Part shown: positions 63,507 through 64,000 of the stretch, one piece after another
Layout: each line of letters starts with the position of its first letter
Position numbering within the stretch: position 1 is the stretch's first letter
Assembly (NCBI RefSeq): GCF_965638725.1
Contig: NC_134950.1
Span: 25,076,932-25,140,931, forward strand
Length of the DNA: 64,000 nucleotides
Direction: 5' to 3'
DNA from: Aptenodytes patagonicus
Lineage: Eukaryota; Chordata; Aves; Sphenisciformes; Spheniscidae
Program-made: the position numbers and the translations under genes
Notes under the pieces: generated by a model
Told to the model about the DNA's origin: nothing
Seen by the model: the letters and a program-made list of their open reading frames with translations, nothing else
Database searches by the model: none

Positions 63507-64000
63507 GTAGACAAAAGTTAAGGAAAGAGAGTGACTGATGGCATGCATTAATAGAAAATCGGTGTCAGCTGCCTGATTGTGATGGTCCATAAACTTGCTC
63601 TTGTTTCTCCTCTTTGTTACCCTCTTGGATTCCCAGTAGTTCCTGATAAAATAGTCCCCTCTCTTTTCTTACTCTGCTTTGATCAGCTGAGTTGAGAAAG
63701 CTGTGTGAAGCCCCATTCATTAACAGGCATACCTCAACATGGAGTTCAGGCTGCAGCTTATTAAAAAGGCTGGTGGTTCTGAAAATTGGCCGTTTTGCTC
63801 TATTTTAAAGGGAAGCTAAGTATTTATCCTAGTTAATGCTGTTTAAAAAATGTTTCACTCAATCACATGTAAGCTAACAGTAGATTATAAAACCGTATGT
63901 AGCTCCATGACTGCAGTACGAATGTCGGCTGATGATCTTATATTCCTGCCCTGTGGTGGTGTAGTGTAGGGTATTGTTTTTACGAAGCCAGCGGTTTCCA
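63507..64000 (-). other. MATN2: 3' part of the last MATN2 intron (U12-type AT-AC)
   Basis: The intron ends (minus strand) TTCCTTAAC, 8 further bases, then AC at 63508-63507. The branch element lies at 63525-63517 and matches the U12 consensus exactly. The matching ATATCCTTT donor is not present up to 64000 and must lie beyond the right edge. Confidence 0.85.

Overview
This is nuclear DNA from a bird. Evidence: several CR1 LINE fragments (two ending in the 8-bp CR1 tail repeat), three copies of an avian ERV-L type LTR, GC-rich housekeeping promoters, and intron-rich genes whose exons closely match vertebrate proteins. Gene order and orientation, POP1(-) RIDA(+) ERICH5(-) RPL30(+) MATN2(-), mirror the human 8q22 block MATN2-RPL30-ERICH5-RIDA-POP1 read in reverse. 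I cannot name the species. All exon limits were read by eye from splice signals and reading-frame continuity; they close exactly in frame for all five genes.

Layout. 122-17797 (-): exons 11 to 1 of POP1, the RNase P/MRP scaffold protein; the 3' exons lie beyond the left edge. 17798-18244: CpG-rich bidirectional promoter with an NRF1 palindrome and a ZNF143-type site. 18245-26025 (+): complete RIDA (6 exons, 137 aa). 26.7-36.8 kb: intergenic DNA between two convergent genes, with two CR1 fragments. 37069-43482 (-): three-exon ERICH5 with an N-terminal myristoylation signal. 44.4-56.2 kb: retroviral debris, consisting of a solo LTR (minus), a 5'-truncated ERV-L pol plus 3' LTR (plus), and a second solo LTR (plus). 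57.3-61.5 kb (+): RPL30 with a CpG-island/TOP promoter preceded by eight copies of a 22-bp GC-box repeat. 63.17-63.51 kb (-): terminal exon of MATN2, convergent with RPL30.

Most notable: the MATN2 last exon is preceded by a perfect U12-type branch site and an AC (not AG) acceptor, so it is the 3' end of a minor-spliceosome AT-AC intron. Others are the eight-copy GC-box array, LTRs sharing U3 but differing completely in the following segment, a nested palindrome cluster at 45.2 kb, and a tRNA-like cloverleaf in POP1 intron 10. I found no operon, CRISPR array or wholly new gene system; nearly everything is ordinary vertebrate gene structure plus retroelements.
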